Source: Strigamia acuminata
Lineage: Eukaryota; Arthropoda; Chilopoda; Geophilomorpha; Linotaeniidae
NCBI GenBank assembly: GCA_949358305.1
Contig: OX442319.1
Location: 3,844,001-3,908,000 of the forward strand
Reading direction: 5' to 3'
DNA length: 64,000 nt
The position numbers were made by a program, and so were the translations under genes. Position 1 is the first letter of the stretch, and each line of letters starts with the position of its first letter. Below, in pieces: positions 11,035-22,880 of this stretch. The notes beneath the pieces are model-generated. The model was not told the DNA's origin, searched no databases, and saw nothing but the letters and a program-made list of their open reading frames with translations.

Positions 11035-11584
11035 TGTTGGTCTGCTGACCATTTTTAGTATGTCGATGCAAATAGATCCGATATATTTCATTATCTTTTC
11101 AATTTTTATTAGCCAATTGCTGTATTTACTTATCTTCGAGTCATTTATTGCATTTTCGGTTATTTAATGCTATTGTCATATTTTATAGCATGTGGCACCA
11201 TGCTTCTTGTATCCCATTTACTTTATTTCGATTTATTCTCCAAATTGTATTATTCAATTCCGACACTAGGTGTCGCTACTCACTTGAGTGACATCCAAGA
11301 TGGCTGCTGCCATGATTGAGCAGTGCCAAGCTGTTTTCTACTTTGTTTTGGACTCATTTCGTAATGTATTTTCGATTAAATCTTTTTATGTTTTTATTTA
11401 AACATTTGTCTTATGTTTCACACGGCATATAAGTGTAATTTCACGGCCGTTATTTACCGACAAACTCTCGGCGCGAGTATTCTGCGAGTCGCGAAATTCG
11501 CGAGTATTCTGCGAGTCGTGTTTCGACTCTGTTTTTCGTTTTTCACTCGATATTTCGAGTTATTTCCAGTCCTCCTCTGCTACA
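11035..11584 (+). mobile_element. Copia-B 3' LTR
   Basis: A 550-bp copy of the 5' LTR, with no difference found by eye. It is followed at once by the target duplication AACCG and the satellite. Confidence 0.95.
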
Positions 11585-11926
11585 AACCGACCTAACCGAC
11601 CTAACCGACCTAACCGACCTAACCGACGTAACCGACGTAACCGACCTAACCGACGTAACCGACGTAACCGACGTAACCGACGTAACCGACGTAACCGACG
11701 TAACCGACGTAACCGACGTAACCGACGTAACCGACGTAACCGACGTAACCGACGTAACCGACGTAACCGACGTAACCGACGTAACCGACGTAACCGACGT
11801 AACCGACGTAACCGACGTAACCGACGTAACCGACGTAACCGACGTAACCGACGTAACCGACGTAACCGACGTAACCGACGTAACCGACGTAACCGACGTA
11901 ACCGACGTAACCGACGTAACCGACAT
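11585..11926. repeat. 9-bp satellite, right block
   Basis: About 38 units that continue the array interrupted by copia-B. Five of the first seven units next to the insertion are the variant AACCGACCT; the rest are AACCGACGT. The array ends at about 11926 in CGACATAGCG. Confidence 0.95.
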
Positions 11927-11974
11927 AGCGTTGTTTATTTACTTTATTTACTTTATTTTAGGATTAGGCCTTAG

Positions 11975-12106
11975 TACCATTGGTACAAAAACATATTTGG
12001 TTTTAATGGTACCAAAATACCAAAATACCGTACCAAAATACAGGACCAAAATACTGTCCCAAAATACCATACCAAAATACAAAATACCATGCCAAAATAG
12101 AAAAAT
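11975..12106. repeat. Degenerate ACCAAAATAC repeat
   Basis: A run of imperfect 10-11-bp units such as TACCAAAATAC with variants (GACC, TCCC, TGCC). It sits in the non-coding flank just beyond the 9-bp satellite. Confidence 0.7.
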
Positions 12107-12913
12107 TAGGCTTAATAAAACCTGAGGTTTTATTAAAACCTGGTGTATTGCTTTACTTTTTCGTATCACTACATCAGTGAAAAGGCCTCAAAAGGGGAGG
12201 ATTTTTCTTTATTCTTAAGGTCAGACAGAGTATAGTTTCAGGGTTTTGTAATTTTGGTTGCACCACATTCAAACAATTGCGGCTTTAAAACCAAGAGGGT
12301 TAGAGTTTTATAATTTTCAAGGTTTATAGAGAAGAAGGTCCTATATCGTTTGGGTTTTGTAAGAAAAAAATCCGCTGTCAGGTTGTTGAGATATGGGGTT
12401 TGAAGTTGTGGTACCAGATTCGGAAATTTAGTACAACTCTTTTTTGTGTCATATTCAAATGCTTGCTGCTCGAAAACTAATAGGAGTAGAGACTTGTGCT
12501 TTTCACGGTTTGTTAAAGAGAAAGTCCTCTATCTTTTGATGTTTAAATCATTGAAATCCGTGGTAAAAAAAAAATTGGGATTTGTTCTATCTGTAGTTTG
12601 GGCGAATGTGAATGTGGTGCCAACTTCAGCCTGGTGTATGTTACCAAAAGAGTAAATACACAAACATTCGTTTTGTCAAGTCATTTACCGGATACAACAC
12701 TTTTGTTTTAAAATAACATATTTTGAATCTCAGTAAAAGTAGCAACGTCAACAACACAACACTCGAATCAATTTATAATAAGATAAATATCGCACGTTTT
12801 TGTTGTTGACACACATTTATTAGAGAAAAAAAATAGTATAAAAAAATCCTTGCATTGCTTAATTATTTATACAGTAAAAGCTGTGCACTATTTTTATACA
12901 ATATACAATATCT
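12107..12913. other. Non-coding; downstream side of the lectin-like exon
   Basis: I see no convincing gene on either strand. On the minus strand an AATAAA lies at 12821-12816, about 95 bases after the stop codon of the lectin-like exon. It is a good candidate polyadenylation signal for that transcript. Confidence 0.5.
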
Positions 12914-13113
12914 CTATGTTCCATAACTAAAACACACAAAACAACGATGCTTCGAACAAGACTCTACTTCCCACTCGAAATTATTTGCAGCATTGATAAC
13001 AATGCAGCTATAACTAATATGTTTTCTTCCACCCGGTCGGTAATAAACCCTATTAGTTATGTATGGTAATTTGAATCCACTCATTGATTCATATTTTCCG
13101 CTAAACTTATGTC
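12914..13113 (-). CDS. Last exon of a C-type lectin-domain protein
   Basis: On the minus strand a splice acceptor TTTTTCTTTCAG ends at 13114. The exon then reads 2 bases plus 65 codons to TAG at 12916-12914, so it enters in phase 1. The peptide has the end of a C-type lectin fold: ISYSCIVIN, then NNFEWEVESC, then KHRCFVC. This fits the family pattern in which a cysteine strand, a W-x(2-3)-C motif and a final FxC close the domain. Upstream exons would lie at higher coordinates, but a 2.1-kb transposon starts 47 bp from the acceptor and I found no further lectin exon up to 17 kb. Whether the gene still works is unknown. A secreted, sugar- or pathogen-binding role would be typical of the family, but that is inference. 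Confidence 0.65.
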
Positions 13114-13160
13114 CTGAAAGAAAAACATTTGCACAAATGATCCAAATAAAAATACTTATA

Positions 13161-15231
13161 CAGGGTGGAACAAAAGTCTGTTCCCCTCAAATATTTCCTC
13201 AGGAATTGCATCTAGGCCAACTTTGATGAAGCGATCGTATAGGAAATTGGGTGAGAGCAATCCAATGATGTCATCAAATTTGACCTTGACGGCCATTTTC
13301 AAGGATATTCACTTGCTAACTTCTAAACCAATCAGGTTAGAGCAAAAAAGTCAATTACAAAGTTGTAGAGCACCATCAAATTAGTACTATCCAACTTATC
13401 TTAGTAATCTTAAGTTAAATGTTTTCCTTTTAAAAAGGAGACAAATCAGCTGAAATAAAGCCAGCCATTGTGACAAAACTTAAATTTCTATCACAAAAAA
13501 TACTGAATTACTTAAATAAACGTATTCAAATGTGCATCATTATGCAAATAAACAAGAAAAACCACTGCCTTTTTTTAATGCCTCAATAATTATTTTATCA
13601 CAAGATTAATCCTTGGCTACACGGATTTATGGACAAGCTTTTTCTTGAACAGGAAAATTTTTTTTCCTATGAATTTTTTTTGCTGAAAATTTGTGACTTT
13701 GTTTATCTGATAATCAGTGTTGGGCACAATACAGTACCGGTACCGCCGGTACAGTACCGCCGGTACCGGTACTGTACCGCAGCCCTGTACCGCAGTACTT
13801 TTGTAGCCCACGGAAGTAACGCGTAATTGTACCGCGGTACTTTCTGTGGAAACAGCAAGTACCGGGTACTTGTACCGCGGTACTTTTTGCGCCAAGCAGT
13901 ACCGGTACCGTGAATTTGCAGTACTCTCGCGGTACACGGGAAAACGCGAGAAAACACGAGATTTTTGTGTTTTTTCCCGTTTTCCAGTTTAAAGTTAAAA
14001 TTTTGATTTTTACATTGTTTACACTCATTCAAATTGAGTGGAAACAATAATTATTACTAATGATAATGATGTAAAACGAATTACTAATTTAGTAATTCGC
14101 CAAGTACGCGAAAAAAGAGTGCGCAGACGACTGTGTATCGTTCTGCTAAAATTCGACGGCAATCGTTAGCAACGTGTGCCACGCGTTATGGCCTGGCTTC
14201 GGCGCCTGCACACTTTTTTTTTGCGTACTTGGCGAATTACTAAATTAGTAATTCGTTTTACATCATTATCATTAGTAATAATTATTGTTTCCACTCAATT
14301 TGAATGAGTGTAAACAATGTAAAAATCAAAATTTTAACTTTAAACTGGAAAACGGGAAAAAACACAAAAATCTCGTGTTTTCTCGCGTTTTCCCGTGTAC
14401 CGCGAGATGTACCGCAAAATCCCGGTACCGGTACTGTACCGGGACCGCGGTACTTTTTGTTGAAGCGGCCTGTACCGCGTCCGCGGTACTTTTGTTGAAG
14501 CGGCCTGTACCGCGTACTTGTAACGCGGTACGTGTTGGGAGTACCGTGCCCAACACTGCTGATAATAAAGTAAATCTCAGGTGAAATTTGTAATGATTCA
14601 TCATTTATTTAATTAAATATTCAACTTGGAAATTTTCTGCCCCTTAAAACTCCAGCATAACTTTTAAGCTTGCTTTGCTGTATTTGTAAACAGCGCTTCA
14701 GTGAACAGCTTTTTGCATTTACCAGTAGTGATTAAAACCACCTCCAGATGGCTCAAATCTATTTATTTTTATTGTTTAGGCATTACGTCCTCAATAAAAT
14801 TAGTTCCGAACTAAAAACAAACTACATGGCGCTTTAACCAATCGACTTAAAAATTGTCCATAAATCCGTAATGGCTTCAACCAGAACAGCACATTTTATC
14901 CTTATGCCTCCAAGGGTAAAAAATTTCACTTTGCTGATTTTTTTCTGATTTGTCTCCTTTTTAAAAAGAAAACATTTAACTAAGATGACTAAGATAAGTT
15001 GGATAGTACTAATTTGATGGTGCTCTACAACTTTGTAATTGACTTTTTGCTCTAACCTGATTGGTTTAGAAGTTAGCAAGTGAATAACCTTGAAAATGGC
15101 CTTCAAGGTCAAATTTGATGACATCATTGGATTGCTCTCACCCAACTTCCTATACAATCGCTTCATCAAAGTTGGCCTAGGTGCAATTGCTGAGGAAATA
15201 TTTGAGGGGAACAGACTTTTGTTCCACCCTG
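13161..15231. mobile_element. TIR transposon with TA target site, non-autonomous
   Basis: The ends are CAGGGTGGAACAAAAGTC and its inverse, flanked by TA on both sides (13159-13160 and 15232-15233). The inverted arms match for roughly 290 bp (13161-13450 against 14945-15231). No transposase is visible. A TA duplication suggests a Tc1/mariner-like mechanism, but the superfamily is not proven. A hAT-type element is nested inside. Confidence 0.85.
13715..14558. mobile_element. hAT-type foldback element nested in the TA transposon
   Basis: The ends are CAGTGTTGGGCAC and its inverse, and the exact 8-bp duplication CTGATAAT lies on both sides (13707-13714 and 14559-14566). An 8-bp duplication with CAG-type ends is the hAT signature. 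The element is almost wholly an inverted repeat around a short spacer near 14110-14220. The outer parts are packed with GTACCG/CGGTAC motifs, which could be subterminal transposase-binding sites. It has no coding capacity. Confidence 0.9.
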
Positions 15232-15233
15232 TA

Positions 15234-16321
15234 TTGTGATATTTTTGAATTTAAATCCTGATTTATTCCAGAAATTATTCTAATTGTTAAAATTCCTCAA
15301 AATTGAGATGATTAAATTTAATTTAAGTTCTCTATCATTTGAATTACTGGAATAAGTCATGATAGTGATAATTATTTGTGATACTCATAATTGTGATATA
15401 TTAGTGTAATTTCTCAAATTTAGTGTTTATTCAATTCTCATAATACCTAATATTTCTAACTGTGATAATTTTCCCGTGGCAACCGGTCCGGTTGTGCATG
15501 AGGATACCTTTATCCCTGTTTTTTATTATTTTCCTTTAATGATTCCAAATAGTATCATATTTATATTTTTTGTTTATTGCGCCAACATTGCGCAATTTTC
15601 ATATTTTCTGTTTATTTCTCCCATCATTCCTTATATACCTACCTGATGTTAAGTCTACATACATGTATGGTATCCCTTACCTTGTTTTGTTTTGCGCATT
15701 CATTTGCGCCCTAAATCCTAAAAAAAGGTATCCAATCCGAATAAAAACCCCTGTTCGTAAGATAAACTCTCTTGTGACGTTCTTTATTTGTATTATTTTT
15801 CGTGTTTAAAATTTATCCGCGTAGAAATTTATTGCTTCGTTTTACAAAGCAAATGGGTAAAATATTTTATTGTGATGACTTAAATTGAAAGTGTATAGCC
15901 TCGAGTCCGTCCTATCCTAAAAAATTTAGTCCACGTCCCCCTTGTGAGAGTCGCGTGTTTAGTTAGTCTTGTCTTCGTCCTTTAAAATTGTTTAGCCTAT
16001 TATTCGATGAGTTTTATACAGTTTATTTGAAAATGTTTGTTTATTATTCTTAACCTTACTGATTTATGATTTTCATTTACAAGTCGATCGGTAGATTTAT
16101 TCTCAAGCTTCCTGATGAGTTAATTTTTGTTATTATTATTTATCTGGTGACGACCCCGAAGTCTCATAATCATCATATTTAGTCAAGAACTTATATTTAA
16201 TCAAGAGTATGTTAATCTAGACATTTATGTCGTATGTTAACCAAGATTTGATTGTATTTATTATTGTATTGTTTTGAGTGAGTCTCTCTCTCTTTGCCTT
16301 TATTCAACAACCATAATAAAG
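15234..16321. other. Non-coding, probably decayed retroelement interior
   Basis: No gene is seen. Positions 15465-15510 (CCCGTGGCA..GTGCATGA) resemble a segment of repeat module C (55830-55865 and, inverted, near 23010-23030). A primer-site-like TGGTGACGACCCCGAAG lies near 16147, but the sequence before it does not match the LTR that follows. Confidence 0.4.
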
Positions 16322-17011
16322 GTTTAAGGGGAGGGGGATGTCACGGGCACGTCTACCCGCCTATTTTTATTTTAGAATAACCCAATCTTATTTCTTATAA
16401 TATTTTCTTGTTTCTCTCACTTGTGATGATTCATCTCGCTTACTCATCTTCATTTAATGAATGCGCAATCTAGATGATGCGCATATCATTATTTCTACAA
16501 TTGAACTCCTATTTTCACCTTTCCACCCCCCTTCTCTAATTGATCTGACCAGTCACATGACTGAGTTTTCTTCTTTCCAATCATCCTAAGTTTAATCACT
16601 TCTTCTTATGCTCTCTACTGGATAACACCATTCTCCTTTAGTAACATTTAGATTTAGTCCTCTATTATTTGCGCCTTCAACAAGCGCCACTACATCTAAC
16701 CCTATTGCGCTATTTTCTAAGCCGACATCTTTTATATTATCACTGCCCGATGATATCCCCTTTCCACTCTAGGTAATGTCATCGTGCTTTCATTCTTTTA
16801 CGCCTACAAACACCCGTCGTAAGCAAGGAACTGTCCAATATAAATTATGTTAGTCAAACGCGAGTATTAGGTTTCCTGAGTTTCTGGATGTCCTCATTTG
16901 AAGGAAACAACGTTTAGGGAAATCTACGAACTTTGCCCATTACTATTGCGCGAATTAGTTTTTGCGCGATATTGTTTAGAATTAATTACACCAACGGAAT
17001 TAATCGTGACA
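16322..17011 (+). mobile_element. Polypurine tract plus single LTR, gypsy-like
   Basis: A purine run GGGGAGGGGGA directly precedes TGTCACGGGCACG. The LTR (16339-17011, 673 bp) ends AATCGTGACA, giving 7-bp inverted ends TGTCACG/CGTGACA. No target duplication is found for a solo LTR, which fits a 3' LTR with its interior eroded. No partner LTR is in the window. Confidence 0.5.
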
Positions 17012-17354
17012 GAGTTTCGACTGTATTAACACATTATTTATTTATTTATTTATTTATTTATTATACTGAATTAATTCGTTTTTGCATCGAAATGCATTTT
17101 TGCATCTGCAATTTTTGTCATAAAATAGTATTTTACACAAAAATAAAAAACAATGGTTGATTGACTTAATATTGCACAAATTGCGGTACTATACCGATTA
17201 AAATGTGTTTTTTTTTTAATTAAAAACGCCCGCGCAGAAAAATATGGTATTTCTTCTTTAAAAATGCTTAAATGTAAAATAATCTTATTTTTCTGCAGAT
17301 AAAATTGCAACTAATAAAAAAATTTACCCCGAAAAATATTTTTAAAAAAATAAG
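17012..17354. other. Non-coding with a TTTA microsatellite
   Basis: It holds a run of TTTA units at about 17033-17062 and AT-rich sequence. No gene is seen. Confidence 0.6.
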
Positions 17355-19242
17355 CATGTGGTTATTGCTCCTTAAAACCTCCATATTTTTTTACGATGAC
17401 AACTGCATTTTTCTATAAATAGAAAAATTTGCAAACACGATTCACGCACCAATAGGGTTTGCCCGATGAGTTTGTTGCGCCCTCGTGTGGAAAACAATAA
17501 AATTTCAAAAAATCACGTGGCACGTTTATAACCAATGAGACACAACGTCATCCACAGAGAAGTCGATGACGTCGATGACGACTTCGTACTCTACGCCATT
17601 CCTCGTCGCTGTTCGGCGTGTGCTGGTCTGTCTAAAATTCAACAGGTGGGAATTTCCAATACATGCTACAACCTATTGGAATCAAATCTATTACTCCGTA
17701 TTTGTTTAATCTATTATTTGTTCAGCAGGCTCAACAATTTTCTTCTAATGTGGTCAGTTTGCTGTGTAACCTGGTGTTGTCTGCAGTTCAAAATGGCTGC
17801 CAGTCGTAAGCGGAGAACAAAAAGAAAAATGTTCGGTGTTCATGGTAAGCCTCGTGTAAGTATTGTTACGCGGTAGAGCCGTACCGTGTATCGGCTGGCT
17901 CTGCTCGCTCTGTTTAGGCATTTAATGCAATGAATTCTCACTAGACGGCGCTGTGCACCTAATTAGATGCACAGACCGTTCAACTTAGTTGATAGGGGGA
18001 ATAGGAGTTTACTTAGTGAGCTGATTAAGCCAGAGAGCTCAGATCTCTTTTGATTCTCAAACTTTTACCTTCACCTACTACTGCCAGCCGGTTGACGGTC
18101 AGGCAATGAATTGAATTGAATTGAATTGAAACAACAGCATCATCCTTATTTACTTATTTGAATGATTTATATTTTAAGAATAAACCAAATGTAATAAGAG
18201 CTGATGACCGAACATTTACATGAGTAAATGTCCGACTTTGAATAATAAAGCCAAGAGCATTTTACATATAAAACTCTGTGTCTTTCTTGATAAACTCATG
18301 TCACGTAGGACTAAATCAATCCCCATTTAGCCACGTAACAGTATAGTAATTATAGTAAATATCAGAAATTAATTACTTAATTTTAATTTTTTTTTTAGAT
18401 TTAATTTATCCTAATTTGTGATTGAATGTAGGGGTGTAAAATCCAACTCTCTACCTCCTCGTGGTCACCCCTGGGAAAGCTTGTTGGTTTTTCAGCCACG
18501 ATCCAGCTAAAAGAGAGCTCTGGTATTTGCATTTTGAAATCTTGGATATTTATCTGAATTTTCTGCACTATTTGATCCGTTTATTTGGATTGGAAATTAA
18601 TAAGCTATTGTATACGTACTTGAGTGCAGCATTTACTGATTACAATATTGTTTCGATTTTGGTATTGTAAGCCTGTACTCCAAAGTATGAGTACAGCATT
18701 TACTAAGCAGAAAATTGTGGATATAATTTAGAATTTCTTAGACAATTCCACATGTAAATGTAGCATTTACCAATTATGACATACTTTGTGTTTTGTGGGG
18801 TTTCACTTTCCCGGTTTACTTATTGGTTTACTGATAAGGTGAATGGCGTTGATAAGTACAACCATTCCGTCCCGGCTTTAGGTGGTTGGCACAGTTTGTG
18901 TAGCTGTGAAAGGTGACAAATTGTCTGCCCAGACAATTTGTGGTGTCGGGAGCCTGACCTTTGTCTTCGGAACCGTCATACGAGGATTTGTTGCCGGATG
19001 ATTCTTCAGCACGTTGAACCTGGCCTTGGTTGTCGGGTGGTGGGCCACCTCGGCTCGATTTGCCAGAACACTGCTGCCCGGTCGGTCAAACCTTTCCTAA
19101 CCTAGGAGTGGTTTGATGCTATGTTGCTATGACTGAAATTGCATCTGTTGTCATTGATGAAGCTGCTCATCTCGGTGGTGATGAGCTAACCGTCACCTTC
19201 TCCCTTACGATTGTAAAAGCTGGCGGATTCTGACAAAAAAAT
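17355..19242 (+). repeat. Repeat family module D, left copy
   Basis: Without its solo LTR this matches 59325-60516 in inverted orientation. Its outer end has a CCAAT box (about 17531) and, in both copies, an ATGGCTGCC start followed by a very basic peptide (MAASRKRRTKRK here at 17793; MAARPKRR at 60168 on the other strand). This could be an old first exon, but the frame closes quickly in both copies. Confidence 0.85.
17864..18340 (+). mobile_element. Solo LTR, 477 bp, target duplication GTAT
   Basis: It begins TGTTACGCGG and ends CACGTAACA, with 7-bp inverted ends. GTAT flanks both sides (17860-17863 and 18341-18344). The other copy of module D (near 60115) lacks it, which confirms an insertion. 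An AATAAA near 18240 suggests plus orientation. Confidence 0.85.
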
Positions 19243-20099
19243 CATTTCCAGATCTAGAGTTCTAGAGTCCTCCTCCTCAAATCTTGCCTCAATGAAACCA
19301 CCAGGAGACACTTCTTCCACAACCGCTCAAATTTGCATCAAAAAACTTATCTAACTGGTCCAAAATCCCAAAGAATTCAGTAATTCAGTATCAGTAACCG
19401 TAAGTTGCACATGAATTGTTTAGTTCTATAGAAATAATTCCAATCATCGCAAGAAAAATAAGTGGGAATGTGTTAACAAGAAACTGGGAATCGTAAGTCA
19501 AATTGTTTGCAATATCATATCGTGTGTATACCCAACTGGTCATAGTAAATAGGAATATGCAAAAAAAAAATTGACATGGGCTGATTACAAGACCAAAGTG
19601 GGTGATGCAACACTACCTGGTGTTCGGCGTTCTTCCTACATTACATGTATTGCAATAAATCATTTTCGATGTTTCTACGACTCCTTCCATAATCATGCGA
19701 AATTAGAATAAGCAACAGCCCTAACTGAAAACCTGCAGATTCATATCTGTTTGGGCGGTATGTTGCATTCTTAATGAGAGAAAAACAAAAAATTGAAATT
19801 TTGAGGCTAACAAAGTGAATTTCAATAGTTGAAGAAGCATTCACTTCTTGTGAAAAGGAGAAGAGCAAAGTAACTTAAGTGGCATTTAAATTAGAAAAAA
19901 GAACCAAATTAATGTTTTTTAAATTTTTTATTATAGAAGAAAGGCCAGTGATATACTTTCAAGAAGTTGTGACAAGTTATATAATTTCTCACAGTAAATA
20001 AAATCAATTAAAATATATTTCTTGAAGATTTGTGCCGAAATGTCAGCCTTTAAAGGTAGAAAAGGGGAAAATGGTGAAAAAAAAACGAACGAACCAAAA
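19243..20099. other. Part of the left repeat copy with no match in the right copy
   Basis: No gene is recognised. The right copy goes directly from the match of 19235 to the match of about 20350, so this stretch was either deleted there or inserted here. The junction shows short ATTT-like homology. Confidence 0.5.
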
Positions 20100-21620
20100 G
20101 AGTAATAAATTATTTTCATACCAATTTGGCCATTGTAAAGATGATATAAAAAAAATAAAACGATGATCCCAAACAACAAAATATTCCGTTTATAAACTAC
20201 TCTGACGGCAATAACAGCCTCAGTCACAGATTCTAACCTACATCCAGTAGATCTTTTGATCGTGGTCTGTAGTGGTTGAACAGTTTTTATTTTTAATCTT
20301 GATCTAAAAACACACAATATTGTTAATAACTTGGTTGCATAATTGATAAGGAAAATGATTTAGTTTTAACCATGTGAGAAAACAAACAGAAATTATCAGC
20401 TTTACACATTTTTAATTCAATTGGGGTACTCTAATTGCAATCATTTCTCATTAGTACCGTAGTAATGGCACGAATTGCCATTGGGCGGTTCGCCGATGGT
20501 ACGGCAGCCCGAAAAAACACACACAAACAAAATACAAAAAAAAGTAGTACAAAGTATAAAGATTTCTGTATTTGAACAAACAAACGGTGTCGTTTGAAGC
20601 TTACAAAAATAAAAATGTAAATTAATCTAAAAAATGCAAACATTTGACAATAGGACGGAATGAAAGTTTCAATATCGGTGGTAAATCTAATGCATTTGCT
20701 TTTCAACCAACCCTGGTCTCAATTTCAGACCATTCTTTTGACTGCACGTTTGCTTGACTGTGGGAATGGTTGGCCTGCACTCTATATTACTCTCTCAAGA
20801 CCTAACATTGACGTTTAATGATGATCTGTACTTTTCTTCTAAACTATGGGTTTATCACAGCAGATTTTCCAAAACAAACATGCAAGATTAGAAGATAAAC
20901 AAGTGTGTTCAAATTGGTGTTTTCCAGACAAGATGGAGAGTTAGACTGACTCATCAACGATAAGTTTCATTTCCTTCCAAACATGGTGGTCAATTTATTG
21001 TTTTGGTGATCATTGGTCGCATAAAATCAACCACTTCCCGTTGGAGTGGTGGATGTTCGAGTCTTGTGTTCATATGTAGGTTATACGTATACAGTTGGTG
21101 GGTAAATGTTAAGTCTCTCGCCCATGACATCATTGTAAAATCTTACAAGTCAAACATTGGGCCAAGTAGATCTATTCGTGGCGTCAATCGCGTCGCCAGA
21201 TTCGATGTCAGACACACCACACGGTTCCGTTTGATTACTTTATTTACGGTACACTAAATAAAACTGACCACCAGTGTCTTTAAATATGCAAATAAAAGGT
21301 TCAAAGTACACTAAATACCAATCACATTGCTCTATTTCTTGAGTGAATTAAACATCACAAAATTTCTTCAATAAACAAACAAACCTTCTTAAATTTTCAC
21401 AATCATTACGTTTCTCGTATCAGATTCACTGAGATAATAACTGTGCAAAGGCACGAATTCCTCTAAATTAGATTCTAATTCATTGTTCTTTATGGATTGT
21501 CCACTGTTTCACCACCTTGTAGGTTTGGGTAGAAATTATTGCCCGCAGCATTAATGCTGTTACTGGCAGTTTAACTTTTCACCAAGTGTTAAAAGTTAAA
21601 GCACCATCTATGTCTTCTAT
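20100..21620 (+). repeat. Repeat family module A, copy 1
   Basis: It matches 24855-26237 in the same orientation and 57600-59324 in inverted orientation. It includes short open frames of about 84-91 codons that are kept between copies, but the DNA identity alone explains this. Confidence 0.85.
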
Positions 21621-21669
21621 AATAAATCCAGGAGTTTTAGTTAGAGCTAAAGTTGAGCTTACAACTTTT

Positions 21670-22880
21670 TTACTTTTGCTTTTTTTCTAACTGCAACTTA
21701 CTGCCTACTGCTAGAACAGTACCATATCCAACCAAATGGCTTGCTGCGACCTGGTGTCCAGAGCATTGCCTCTTTTCATCCATAACTGGGACATAGTGGA
21801 GGCATATCAATCAAATCATAAAAATAACTACCATACCTACCTACTTGCCTACTTTATGCAATATACCAGATCATAAATGTCGTAGTATCGGAAAATCATA
21901 TAGCATGCACACTTTTTTTCTCACAATTATTTAGACAATTGGAACATTTTGCTTTCTGACAAGTAAGAACAATTCTGGAACAGGCTGTAACTGTTTCTGT
22001 TTCATTTAAATAATAATGATAAACACTTAAATTTGTCCAAACAATCAAATAATCAACTACAACCAATAACTCAATTAAACCTACACCTATCTATCATACA
22101 ATTAACACTTATCTCAGCCCGATCTCCCGGAGTGAATGAACACCGTCTTTTGCTTCTCCGCCAGGATAAACACGTCGGTGGTGTTAATGGTATTGGTGAT
22201 GTTGGTGGCATTAGTGGCGGTGGGGAGCCGTCGACTAACTTGTAAGTTAAAATACTAGCTAATCAATTAACTATGAGCATTTCGTGTTATAAGTGACTTA
22301 GCACCAGCCCTATTATCTAGTGCAGCGGCGTCCAGCCTTTTTGCTTTTCCAGGCAACATTGGAAGAAGAAGAATTTTGTCTTGAGCCACATAAAATTCCA
22401 ATAAGAACAATTCTATTTTAAAAAAAAATTACACTAGGGGGCACAGATTGTATGCCAGTTGACCTTGGGAATGATGCTAGGGTCGACTTTCTTATTTGGC
22501 AAGCGTCACAAAGGCTCTTGGTTCGTAAATCTTGATTCCATGAGTGTTTGTGTTTTTGACAATAACTTTGTTACCTTGATAGTAGAAGTGTGCAAAATCT
22601 TTATGCCATACAAAAAATCAAGAGGGATTAGTGCTTGTTGTGCCTCGCCATCCCAAAACGTCACGTCACAAAAACCGGCGGCCCAAAAATACGTCCGGAG
22701 GCAAACAATGAATGACGGAGGTGGCTTCAACACACAAATGCAACAAAATAATTATTGGCATGCAATTATGCGTTCACTGAAGTCACTGTCCGCTGAAGTC
22801 TTTTGAGGATTGTCTTTTATATTCTATGACGCTGTTGACAAATACTTCGATGATCCTGGCTAAATTTCTTATCGCAGCCA
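21670..22880 (+). repeat. Repeat family module B, copy 1
   Basis: It matches 28673-30930 (same orientation, with extra insertions) and about 56380-57600 (inverted). On the minus strand near 22640-22700 it encodes FCDVTFWDGEAQQALIP, and a similar reading is open in the other two copies. At 22800-22880 it has one of the five copies of the MAAIRNLxRIIEVFVN peptide. Confidence 0.8.

Larger units (their letters stand above)
4442..11584 (+). mobile_element. Copia-B, full-length Ty1/copia retrotransposon
   Basis: A complete element of 7143 bp: 5' LTR, initiator-tRNA primer site, leader, one gag-pol ORF, polypurine tract, 3' LTR. The two LTRs are both 550 bp and look identical by eye. The 5-bp target duplication AACCG is present on both sides (4437-4441 and 11585-11589). 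Both flanks are the same 9-bp satellite, so the insertion is proven by the context. Identical LTRs and an intact ORF point to a very recent insertion and a potentially autonomous copy. Confidence 0.97.

Noticed and set aside
11543-11926. TSV-repeat open frame in the right satellite block
   Set aside because: The same satellite artefact, continued into the LTR.
16147-17011. Miniature LTR element (TRIM) with primer-like site at 16147 and tract at 16328
   Set aside because: The sequence before 16147 does not match the LTR at 16339-17011, so there is no LTR pair.
21003-21257. 84-codon frame kept in the inverted copy at 58420-58674
   Set aside because: Nucleotide identity between the copies is high throughout, so conservation of the frame is not evidence of selection; the third copy near 25780 is broken.
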